A stretch of 5,518 bases of DNA, taken from Streptosporangiaceae bacterium (GTDB lineage Bacteria; Actinomycetota; Actinomycetes; Streptosporangiales; Streptosporangiaceae). The first letter of the stretch is position 1. Each line of letters starts with the position of its first letter. Positions 1 through 5,015 of the stretch are shown here, in pieces. Below the pieces are notes generated by a model. That model saw nothing but the letters and a program-made list of their open reading frames with translations, was not told the DNA's origin and did not search any database. The translations under genes were made by a program, and so were the position numbers. The stretch is from assembly GCA_030042885.1 (NCBI GenBank), contig JASHYW010000055.1:1-5518 (forward strand), written 5' to 3'.

Positions 1-1212
1 GCCGAAGCACCACCGGTATCGCTGGCCCTTGAGCGCCTCGAACGTCAGCGGCATGATCCCGTAGCCCCACGACTGGTCCACGTGCAACCCGTGCCAGCCC
101 GCCCGCAGCAGGCGCAGGGACAGCTCGGCGTCCTCGGTGATGCACCACTCGTCCCAGCCGCCGAGTTCGTCCAGGGCCACCCGCCGGATCAGGCCCATGG
201 TGCCGGCGAAGATGGCCCCGTCGTGCTCGTTGCGCGACGGCTGCGAGACCGCGAAGAAGTACTTGTAGGAGTAGTACAGCCGCCGGTAGTAGCGGGCCTG
301 CCTCCAGCCGCGGTAGTCCTGCGGGGCCTGGACGAAGCCGATCCACGGGTCGGCGAACGCGGGCGCGCAGCGGCGCAGGAACCCAGGCTGGATCTGGTAG
401 TCGGAGTCGACGACCCCGATGACCTCCGCATCCGGGGAGGTGAGCTTGCGCAACGCGTAGTTCAGCGCCCCCGACTTGTAACCCGGCCAGTTCTCCAGGT
501 GGCTGAACTTGACCCCGTGCCGGCCGCACCAGGCCTCCACCGGACGCCACAGGGTCTCGTCGTCGGTGTTGTCGTCGATCAGGATGACCTCGTACCGCGG
601 ATAGTCCAGGCGGAGCAGGGCGCGGAGCGTGTCGATGACCATGTCCGGTGGCTCGTTGTGCGCGGGGACGTGCAGGCTGATCATGGGCAGTTCGCTGTCC
701 GGCACGGACAGCCTGGTGGTCGGCGTGATCCGCCGTCGCCAGTGCTCGGTGCCCAGCGCATCGCAGATTTCCCACAGGTACGCGCAGCTCAGTACGGCGG
801 CGAAGACCTCCAGCAGCCAGAGCAGGAAGCCGCCGATGGTGCTGGCCGGCCCGAGGTCGCTGGCGAAGGTCCACTCAAGCGCGTAGGTCAGGTACACCAC
901 GAACAGGAACACGCTGGAGGCCCAGCACATGTGCGCGGCGGCCGACCACCGCCTGGTCACGGGCAGCCAGACCAGGCTGGCGAACACCAGGCCGGCGATG
1001 CCCACCACCAGGTTGTGCTCGGAGGCCCGGAGCAGGCGGAGCAGCCCCACAGCCGCCGCTGCGACCACGATGGTGCCGATGATGGCCAGGACGAACCGCC
1101 GCACCGCGGGCCAGGTGCCGGTGGTGTGCTTATGCCTCCGCGGGAGCAGGAACAGGCCCGCTGAGCCGAGCGGAGCGGCCAGGATGGCCGCGAGCAGCAT
1201 CGCCTCAAGCAT
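1..1212 (-). CDS. Family 2 glycosyltransferase, membrane-anchored, processive type (C-terminus cut by window edge)
   Basis: The reading frame is open from the ATG at 1212 to the left edge, giving 404 residues with no stop. About five hydrophobic segments lie near residues 5-23, 41-61, 68-85, 95-112 and 125-147. A cytosolic GT-A catalytic domain follows. HVPAHNE (181-187) starts the nucleotide-sugar fold, DD is at 213-214, the metal-binding DSD at 269-271, the catalytic-base motif TED at 359-361, and QRYRW at 397-401. The D, DXD, TED and QXXRW set is known from processive GT2 enzymes such as cellulose and hyaluronan synthases, so I infer polymerisation of a sugar from a UDP- or GDP-sugar at the inner membrane face, with export. 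The sugar cannot be told. In that family more membrane helices normally follow QXXRW; here they would lie outside the window. The start is bounded by an in-frame TAA at 1227-1225 and has a good ribosome binding site. A non-processive GT2 is less likely. Confidence 0.9.
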   Translation of the reverse strand, partial: MLEAMLLAAILAAPLGSAGLFLLPRRHKHTTGTWPAVRRFVLAIIGTIVVAAAAVGLLRLLRASEHNLVVGIAGLVFASLVWLPVTRRWSAAAHMCWASSVFLFVVYLTYALEWTFASDLGPASTIGGFLLWLLEVFAAVLSCAYLWEICDALGTEHWRRRITPTTRLSVPDSELPMISLHVPAHNEPPDMVIDTLRALLRLDYPRYEVILIDDNTDDETLWRPVEAWCGRHGVKFSHLENWPGYKSGALNYALRKLTSPDAEVIGVVDSDYQIQPGFLRRCAPAFADPWIGFVQAPQDYRGWRQARYYRRLYYSYKYFFAVSQPSRNEHDGAIFAGTMGLIRRVALDELGGWDEWCITEDAELSLRLLRAGWHGLHVDQSWGYGIMPLTFEALKGQRYRWCFG

Positions 1213-1220
1213 GCGGGCAG

Positions 1221-1226
1221 CCCCTT
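1221..1226 (-). promoter_or_regulatory. Ribosome binding site of the glycosyltransferase gene
   Basis: On the minus strand AAGGGG lies 8 bases before the ATG at 1212. This is ideal Shine-Dalgarno spacing. It favours this ATG over the in-frame ATG at 1200 and fits the upstream in-frame TAA. It contrasts with the dioxygenase, lipB and lipA starts, which lack a well-spaced site. Confidence 0.75.
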
Positions 1227-1281
1227 ACCGGCGGGTTGGCTGAGATTTGGCGGCTACCCCGGAAATAGCGAGTCAATCAGG

Positions 1282-1298
1282 CAGCGATTCGAACGCTG
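1282..1298 (-). repeat. Inverted repeat resembling a tRNA T-arm
   Basis: On the minus strand the sequence is CAGCG, then TTCGAAT, then CGCTG: a perfect 5-bp stem with a 7-base loop. It matches the tRNA T-arm layout, with G53-C61 and TTCGA in the loop. No matching acceptor 5' strand, D-arm or anticodon arm is found at the right distance, so it is not a tRNA gene. It could be an operator, a hairpin in the glycosyltransferase leader, or a relic of a tRNA-type attachment site. Structure is seen; function is unknown. Confidence 0.5.
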
Positions 1299-1303
1299 TG
1301 CGC

Positions 1304-1315
1304 GGCGGCGCCGCC
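1304..1315. repeat. Perfect 12-base palindrome GGCGGCGCCGCC
   Basis: GGCGGCGCCGCC reads the same on both strands. It lies five bases from the T-arm-like repeat and about 90 bases upstream of the glycosyltransferase start. It may be a protein-binding site, but in such GC-rich DNA a GC-only palindrome can arise by chance. Confidence 0.4.
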
Positions 1316-1467
1316 TGGGCCATAGTGTACCCGGCGGCGGCGAGCACGAAGCCGACGCGGAGGTCACCGGCCAGGCCGCGTCTCTGCCGACCGCGGTCCA
1401 GATGCCGGGCAGCGGCACGCACCACAGCCCGTTCGGTCAATTAGAAGACGGCGGCGGTGCGGAGGGG

Positions 1468-2337
1468 TCAGCTCCCGGGCTGCAGGACGATGTCGAAGTT
1501 CGCCAGGTGGAACGGTCCGTCGAGGCCGTGGCGGGCTGCCTGCCCGGGATCATCGACGGGGGTGAACTCAGTGATCAGGCTCCTTTTCACCGCGAAGACC
1601 GCGTCGGATTCGATGTAGGGGCTGCCCGCTACGAAGATGTGCGTGGTCACCGGACGGTGGCCGGGGGCGGTGGCGATGAAATGGATGTGCGCCGGGCGGT
1701 ACGGGTGGCGCTTGGTCGCGAGCAGCAGAGTGCCGACCGGCCCGTCGGTGGGGATCGGGTAATGGCACGGCAGCACCGTCCGGAACCAGAAGGCCCCGTC
1801 TTCGTCGGCGGTGAACAGGCCGCGGCCGTTGGCCTGCGGCTGGATATCGGGCTGCTGGACGTCGTAGAAGCCGTGGTCGTCGGCCTGCCAGACGTCGATC
1901 TCGGCTCCGGGCAGCGGCGTGCCGCCGACCGCGAGCACCCGGCCGGTCACCACGCAGGGCGGGCCGGTCCCGACCAGGTCCATGCTGTCGCCCAGTTGCC
2001 GACGCGGGGAGGCCACCATGTGGAACGGGCCGAGCACGGTGGACTCGGTGGCCCCGCCCGCCTTCCGGTTGTTGATCGTCTCCACCAGCATGGAGATGCC
2101 GAGCACGTCGGACAGCAGGATGAATTCCTGCCGCTGGTCGTCGGATTTCTGGCCGGTCGCGGTGAGGAACTCGATCGCCCGCTCCCATTCGGCGATGGTC
2201 GGCTCGGTGTCCCTGACGAAGGCGTGCAGGTGCCTGACCAGGCTGGTCAACAGCTCCCGCAGCCGCGGGTCCGGGGTGTTCGCGAAGCTCTCGACAACCG
2301 CGTCGGCGGCCGTCTGCTCGGTGAAGTCGGTGGCCAT
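1468..2337 (-). CDS. Intradiol ring-cleavage dioxygenase, hydroxyquinol 1,2-dioxygenase type
   Basis: This 289-residue cytosolic protein has no signal peptide. Residues about 10-100 form the helical N-terminal domain of catechol-type intradiol dioxygenases, and 120-289 the beta-sandwich catalytic domain. The expected Fe(III) ligands are visible: Tyr158 (GFYD), Tyr193 (HYPIP), His217 and His219 (PAHIHF), preceded by the conserved Arg214. SDVLGISMLVETINN (76-90), GATESTVLGPFH (95-106) and SDAVFAVKRSLI (244-255) resemble hydroxyquinol 1,2-dioxygenases more than catechol or protocatechuate enzymes, from memory of the family. The known reaction splits 1,2,4-trihydroxybenzene with O2 to maleylacetate. 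Length is normal and nothing is broken. No maleylacetate reductase, hydroxylase or regulator gene is present in the window, so the true substrate is uncertain. The ATG at 2337 is the first start after an in-frame TAG (2349-2347), has no clear Shine-Dalgarno site, and sits 6 bases after a -10-like box. Confidence 0.93.
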   Translation of the reverse strand: MATDFTEQTAADAVVESFANTPDPRLRELLTSLVRHLHAFVRDTEPTIAEWERAIEFLTATGQKSDDQRQEFILLSDVLGISMLVETINNRKAGGATESTVLGPFHMVASPRRQLGDSMDLVGTGPPCVVTGRVLAVGGTPLPGAEIDVWQADDHGFYDVQQPDIQPQANGRGLFTADEDGAFWFRTVLPCHYPIPTDGPVGTLLLATKRHPYRPAHIHFIATAPGHRPVTTHIFVAGSPYIESDAVFAVKRSLITEFTPVDDPGQAARHGLDGPFHLANFDIVLQPGS

Positions 2338-2343
2338 GAGGCC

Positions 2344-2349
2344 AGGCTA
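2344..2349 (-). promoter_or_regulatory. -10-like box TAGCCT, likely leaderless promoter of the dioxygenase
   Basis: On the minus strand TAGCCT fits TANNNT and ends 6 bases before the ATG at 2337, which would put transcription start on the A of the start codon. No Shine-Dalgarno site lies upstream and no good -35 is seen. The rest of the 149-base gap (2338-2486) to the membrane-protein gene has no gene. It contains a cluster of AGGT words near 2367-2394. This suggests the dioxygenase can be transcribed on its own. Confidence 0.5.
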
Positions 2350-2486
2350 AGTCCCGGTTCGGCCGCAGGTACAGGTCGGAGGTCGGTCCGAGGTGCCGGA
2401 GCTTGTCGGGGTTGACCACGGACCGGATCGTCTGCACCAGGCCGCACCCTCGGCCTCCGCCCAGCCTTCGGCGGTCGTTTGATCCG

Positions 2487-3134
2487 TTAAGACGAGGGGC
2501 GGTCGGCGGCTGTGACACCTGCGACCTGGAGGTCGCCGGCCTGCTGCCTGAGCCGGGCGGGCAGGGCCTCGTCCAGCCCGGCCGCCAGCAGCGGCACCCG
2601 CCACAGCGGCGGCACCGGGCCGGCGATTCCGGCTAGCTGCATCACGGTCTTGACGGTGACCCGGACCAGGCGCCGGGCGCCGACGAACAGCAAGAACGCG
2701 AGCGGGAACTCGGCCAGCACCGCGCTGACCACGCTCACGGTGAAGTTGCTCGAGCCGTAGTTCAACGTCAGGTCGAACCACGCGTCACACAGCAGCAACG
2801 TACCGGTCATGATCATGAAGAAGATGACCACCTGGCGCTGCCGCCAGGCCGCCCAGCCGATCGCGGCGAACCCGATCAGCTCGGCGATGTCCAGGCCGAC
2901 CCACACGGCCCGCCAGTCGCTGGAGGTGAAACGGTCGGGCAGGGTCAGGATGAGGATCCCGATCCAGCAGGCCAGCGTGAGACAGCACGCCGTCATGAAC
3001 AGCAGGCCGAACCGCCTGCGTAGCCTGAGGTGCTGATCGGCCATCGGGTGCGGCAGGTCGATGGCGGCGAGCATGCGGGCCAGCTCATGCCGCTCGGCTT
3101 GGGTCATCTTGCGTAGTTCAGCCTCATCGATCAC
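2487..3134 (-). CDS. Four-helix integral membrane protein of unknown function
   Basis: A protein of 215 residues from the GTG at 3134. A charged N-terminal helical part (1-40, with [12 protein letters not shown]) precedes four hydrophobic segments at about 42-65, 77-97, 101-121 and 133-152. A basic stretch and a C-terminal tail rich in Ala, Pro and Leu (about 154-215) follow. Distinctive words are [15 protein letters not shown] between helices 1 and 2 and [15 protein letters not shown] (116-130) at and after helix 3. I recall similar proteins in actinobacteria but no named function. There are no catalytic motifs, and I will not assign an activity. The frame extends upstream to 3254, but the GTG at 3134 is chosen because it has GGAG nine bases before it and because the extra N-terminus would run into the lipB promoter region. 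It is divergent from lipB and upstream of the dioxygenase on the same strand. Confidence 0.8.
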   Translation of the reverse strand: MIDEAELRKMTQAERHELARMLAAIDLPHPMADQHLRLRRRFGLLFMTACCLTLACWIGILILTLPDRFTSSDWRAVWVGLDIAELIGFAAIGWAAWRQRQVVIFFMIMTGTLLLCDAWFDLTLNYGSSNFTVSVVSAVLAEFPLAFLLFVGARRLVRVTVKTVMQLAGIAGPVPPLWRVPLLAAGLDEALPARLRQQAGDLQVAGVTAADRPSS

Positions 3135-3143
3135 ACTGCTATT

Positions 3144-3147
3144 CTCC
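3144..3147 (-). promoter_or_regulatory. Ribosome binding site fixing the GTG start of the membrane protein
   Basis: On the minus strand GGAG lies 9 bases before the GTG at 3134. It supports this start over the upstream in-frame candidates reaching 3254, which would overlap the divergent lipB promoter. Confidence 0.65.
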
Positions 3148-3257
3148 GCCCGGCGGCTTATCCCGAGGTCACTGGCGGCGCCTTCACCAGGCGGCGCTCG
3201 CGGCTCCGGCATGAGTGTGCACGGAACCGACCCGGGCGGCGCGGGCGCGGTCACGCG

Positions 3258-3263
3258 TAAGCT
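3258..3263 (+). promoter_or_regulatory. -10-like box TAAGCT, likely leaderless promoter of lipB
   Basis: TAAGCT fits TANNNT and ends 7 bases before the GTG at 3271, so transcription would start at or one base before that codon. The only Shine-Dalgarno-like run, GGGG at 3264-3267, is just 3 bases from the GTG, too close to be ideal. No -35 element is evident. The 136-base divergent gap also holds a direct repeat of GGCGGCGC (3174-3181 and 3190-3197). Confidence 0.5.
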
Positions 3264-3270
3264 GGGGAAA

Positions 3271-3978
3271 GTGAGTGAGCTTGTGTACCTTGCCTTCGGG
3301 CCCGCCCCGGTGGATTACCTCGACGGCTGGGACATGCAGCGGCGCGTCCACGCACGAAGGGTGGCCGACGAGATCCCGGACAGCTGCCTGCTGCTCGAGC
3401 ACGAGCCCGTGTACACGGCCGGCAAGCGTACGGCAGCATCCGACCGCCCGTTCGGGGATCCGGGCGCACCGGTCATCGACGTGGACCGCGGCGGCAAGAT
3501 CACATGGCACGGGCCCGGGCAGCTGACCTGCTACCCCATCGTCAAGCTACGGGAGCCGGTCGACGTGGTCGCCTATGTGCGAGCGCTCGAAGAGGCCATG
3601 ATCCGGACGTGCGCCGAGTTCGGCGTCACCGCCGTGCGGGTAACGGGCCGCAGCGGCGCCTGGGTTCCGGGCGGCGAGGGCGCGCCCGATCGCAAGGTCG
3701 GGGCCATAGGCGCACGGGTCGCCCGGGGAGTCACCATGCACGGGCTCGCACTGAACTGCGACTGCGACCTGTCGTGGTACGACCGCATCGTCCCCTGCGG
3801 CATCCGCGACGCGGGGGTGAGCACGCTGTCGGCCGAGGCGGGCCGCTCCATCACCGTCGCCAAGGTGACGCCGGTCCTGGAACGCCACCTGGCCCAAGCC
3901 CTGGGCTACAGCGCCTGGCGCCGGGCCGGGGACCCGGCCGGCCTTGCCGGTCTGCCCGCTCCCGTCCTGGTGAGCTAG
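3271..3978 (+). CDS. lipB: Octanoyltransferase LipB (octanoyl-ACP:protein N-octanoyltransferase)
   Basis: A cytosolic enzyme of 235 residues that moves octanoyl from acyl carrier protein to the lysine of lipoyl domains (E2 subunits, GcvH), the first step of endogenous lipoylation. Family motifs appear in order: [13 protein letters not shown] (41-53), [13 protein letters not shown] (73-85), [10 protein letters not shown] (141-150), VTMHGLALN (154-162) and [11 protein letters not shown] (173-183). Catalytic Lys142 and Cys176 are both present; the same numbers are those I recall for the M. tuberculosis enzyme. The segment between [10 protein letters not shown] and DRKVGAIG is short. The C-terminus (about 213-235) is an extra Ala/Gly/Pro-rich tail. 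The frame is open upstream to 3061, but GTG 3271 matches the usual actinobacterial N-terminus and follows a -10-like box; ATG 3211 is a less likely start. lipA follows after 18 bases in the same frame. Confidence 0.96.
   Translation: MSELVYLAFGPAPVDYLDGWDMQRRVHARRVADEIPDSCLLLEHEPVYTAGKRTAASDRPFGDPGAPVIDVDRGGKITWHGPGQLTCYPIVKLREPVDVVAYVRALEEAMIRTCAEFGVTAVRVTGRSGAWVPGGEGAPDRKVGAIGARVARGVTMHGLALNCDCDLSWYDRIVPCGIRDAGVSTLSAEAGRSITVAKVTPVLERHLAQALGYSAWRRAGDPAGLAGLPAPVLVS
3924..3939 (+). repeat. GC-rich hairpin inside the 3' end of lipB
   Basis: GGCCGGG, two bases GA, then CCCGGCC form a perfect 7-bp inverted repeat within the codons for the low-complexity LipB tail. It lies about 57 bases before the lipA GTG. 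It could slow transcription or protect mRNA, but it may simply reflect GC-rich codons. Confidence 0.35.
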
Positions 3979-3984
3979 AGGTCA

Positions 3985-3990
3985 TACCCT
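3985..3990 (+). promoter_or_regulatory. -10-like box TACCCT before lipA
   Basis: TACCCT fits TANNNT and ends 6 bases before the GTG at 3997, so a leaderless lipA mRNA could start at that codon. It lies wholly in the 18-base gap after the lipB stop. This suggests lipA can be transcribed independently as well as by read-through from lipB. No -35 is seen. Confidence 0.4.
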
Positions 3991-3998
3991 GGAAGGGT
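3986..3998 (+). repeat. Small hairpin covering the lipA GTG start
   Basis: ACCCT, loop GGA, AGGGT form a perfect 5-bp stem, extendable by one U-G pair (3985 with 3999). In a read-through lipB-lipA mRNA it would bury the GGAAGG run and the GTG at 3997. In a leaderless mRNA starting at 3997 it could not form. Confidence 0.35.
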
Positions 3999-4956
3999 GG
4001 TACTAGCCCCCGAAGGCCGACGCATGCTCCGCCTCGAGGCCCGCAACAGCGAGGTCCCGATCGAGCGGAAGCCGCCGTGGATCAAGACGCGGCTGCGCAC
4101 CGGGCCTTCCTACACGCAGCTGAAGACCCTGGTCCACAGCGAGGGCCTGCACACGGTCTGCGAGGAGGCCGGCTGCCCGAACATCTACGAGTGCTGGGAG
4201 GACCGCGAGGCCACCTTTCTCATCGGGGGTGATCAGTGCACCCGGCGGTGCGACTTCTGCCAGATCGACACCGGCAAGCCACTGCCGCTGGATGAGGAGG
4301 AACCCCGGCGGGTCGCCGAGTCGGTCGCCGCGATGGGCCTGAAGTACGCTACCGTGACCGGCGTCGCACGTGATGACCTGGCCGACGGCGGTGCCTGGCT
4401 GTACGCGCAGGTCTGCCGCGAAATCCACGCCGCCGTCCCCGGCTGCGGCGTGGAACTGCTCATCCCCGACTTCAACGCCGACCCTGCGCGGCTTGCCGAG
4501 GTCTTCGGCGCCCGGCCGGAGGTGCTGGCCCACAACATCGAGACCGTGCCGCGCATCTTCCGGCGCATCAGGCCGGGGTTCAGGTACCCGCGCTCTCTGG
4601 AGGTGCTGCGCGCGGCCCGCGAGGCGCGTCTGGTGACGAAATCCAACCTGATCCTGGGGCTGGGCGAGGAGCGGCACGAGGTCACCGAGGCCATGCGGGA
4701 CCTTCGGGCCGTGGGCTGCGAGCTGCTGACCATCACCCAGTACCTGCGGCCCACGCCGCGGCACCATCCGGTGGAGCGCTGGGTGAAGCCCAAGGAGTTT
4801 GTCGAGCTCCGCGAGGAGGCGCTGGAACTCGGGTTCGCGGGGGTCATGTCCGGGCCCTTGGTCCGGTCCTCTTACCGGGCCGGGCGGCTGTACGCGCAGG
4901 CCTGTGAAGGGGGCAGGGGAGGTGGGCAGGGTAGCGACCCGGCGCTGGCGCGCTGA
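3997..4956 (+). CDS. lipA: Lipoyl synthase LipA (radical SAM, two 4Fe-4S clusters)
   Basis: A cytosolic radical SAM enzyme of 319 residues that inserts sulfur at C6 and C8 of protein-bound octanoyl groups, the step after LipB. The auxiliary cluster motif CX4CX5C is Cys55, Cys60, Cys66. The radical SAM motif CX3CX2C is Cys81, Cys85, Cys88 within [19 protein letters not shown]. Other family words are TGVARDDL (121-128), [11 protein letters not shown] (176-186), [11 protein letters not shown] (214-224), TITQYLRP (245-252), [10 protein letters not shown] (256-265) and [10 protein letters not shown] (290-299), which carries the serine ligand of the auxiliary cluster. All key residues are present. 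The Gly-rich end (about 303-319) is non-conserved. GTG 3997 gives the N-terminus [14 protein letters not shown] seen in actinobacterial LipA, but its GGAAGG run touches the codon. ATG 4024 has GAAGG (4012-4016) seven bases upstream and is an alternative start nine residues in. Confidence 0.97.
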   Translation: MVLAPEGRRMLRLEARNSEVPIERKPPWIKTRLRTGPSYTQLKTLVHSEGLHTVCEEAGCPNIYECWEDREATFLIGGDQCTRRCDFCQIDTGKPLPLDEEEPRRVAESVAAMGLKYATVTGVARDDLADGGAWLYAQVCREIHAAVPGCGVELLIPDFNADPARLAEVFGARPEVLAHNIETVPRIFRRIRPGFRYPRSLEVLRAAREARLVTKSNLILGLGEERHEVTEAMRDLRAVGCELLTITQYLRPTPRHHPVERWVKPKEFVELREEALELGFAGVMSGPLVRSSYRAGRLYAQACEGGRGGGQGSDPALAR

Positions 4957-4966
4957 GCCCTCAGCG
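4951..4966 (+). terminator. Hairpin across the lipA stop codon, possible terminator without U-tract
   Basis: CGCTGAG, CC, CTCAGCG form a perfect 7-bp inverted repeat containing the lipA TGA (4954-4956). No U-run follows, so it is not a classic intrinsic terminator. Actinobacteria often use such hairpins. Together with the separate -10-like box before the next gene it hints at a transcript boundary, though it could instead be an mRNA-end stabiliser. Confidence 0.4.
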
Positions 4967-4977
4967 GCTCGTGCGGT

Positions 4978-5000
4978 GTTCCCGTCCGGGGCGTGGGAAC
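4978..5000. repeat. Inverted repeat GTTCCC-N11-GGGAAC upstream of the DUF4191 gene
   Basis: Perfect 6-bp arms GTTCCC (4978-4983) and GGGAAC (4995-5000) are separated by 11 bases and end 2 bases before the -10-like box TATGCT. The position over the -35 region suits a regulator site. The regulator is unknown, and a chance repeat is possible. Confidence 0.35.
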
Positions 5001-5002
5001 CG

Positions 5003-5008
5003 TATGCT
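5003..5008 (+). promoter_or_regulatory. -10-like box TATGCT, likely promoter of the DUF4191 gene
   Basis: TATGCT is the closest to a consensus TATAAT/TANNNT box in the window and ends 7 bases before the ATG at 5016. A leaderless start on that ATG is likely. GGAG (5011-5014) is only one base from ATG 5016 but ten bases from the in-frame ATG 5025, so a conventional start there is possible. Confidence 0.5.
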
Positions 5009-5015
5009 GCGGAGC

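Larger units (their letters stand above)
1213..1467. other. Non-coding gap between the dioxygenase and the glycosyltransferase
   Basis: This 255-base stretch lies between the dioxygenase stop and the glycosyltransferase start, both on the minus strand. I see no convincing gene. A 55-codon minus-strand frame from TTG (1440-1438) to TGA (1275-1273) has no clear ribosome site, no recognisable product and weaker third-position GC than the real genes. Possible promoter pieces for the glycosyltransferase, read on the minus strand, are TTGACT (1276-1271, -35-like) without a well-placed -10, and TACACT (1329-1324, -10-like) without a clear -35. The gap also holds two symmetric elements, listed separately. 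I see no U-tract terminator after the dioxygenase. Confidence 0.55.

Noticed and set aside
82..1164. Long plus-strand open frame of 360 codons opposite the glycosyltransferase
   Set aside because: It is antisense to a gene with intact GT2 motifs. Its translation is rich in Gly, Val, Gln, Asp and Pro with no fold-like pattern. GC-biased codons leave few stops on the opposite strand.
1260..1340. A tRNA gene suggested by the perfect T-arm
   Set aside because: No complementary acceptor strand, D-arm or anticodon stem is present at the right spacing on the minus strand.
1273..1440. Small 55-codon minus-strand frame (TTG start, directly preceded by an in-frame TAA) between the dioxygenase and the glycosyltransferase
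   Set aside because: It has no clear ribosome site, no recognisable product and lower third-position GC than the neighbouring genes. It is retained only as a note on the gap.
1402..2415. Long plus-strand open frame of 337 codons opposite the dioxygenase
   Set aside because: It mirrors the dioxygenase, which has all iron ligands. The product has no recognisable motif and is a shadow of high-GC coding.
3135..3254. Upstream extension of the membrane protein to 3254
   Set aside because: The extra 40 residues are Pro/Ala-rich without pattern and would cover the lipB promoter, whereas GTG 3134 has GGAG at nine bases.
3061..3270. N-terminal extension of LipB to ATG 3061 or ATG 3211
   Set aside because: It would overlap the divergent membrane-protein gene or its leader. 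The extra residues are unlike LipB, and GTG 3271 fits both the family N-terminus and the -10-like box.
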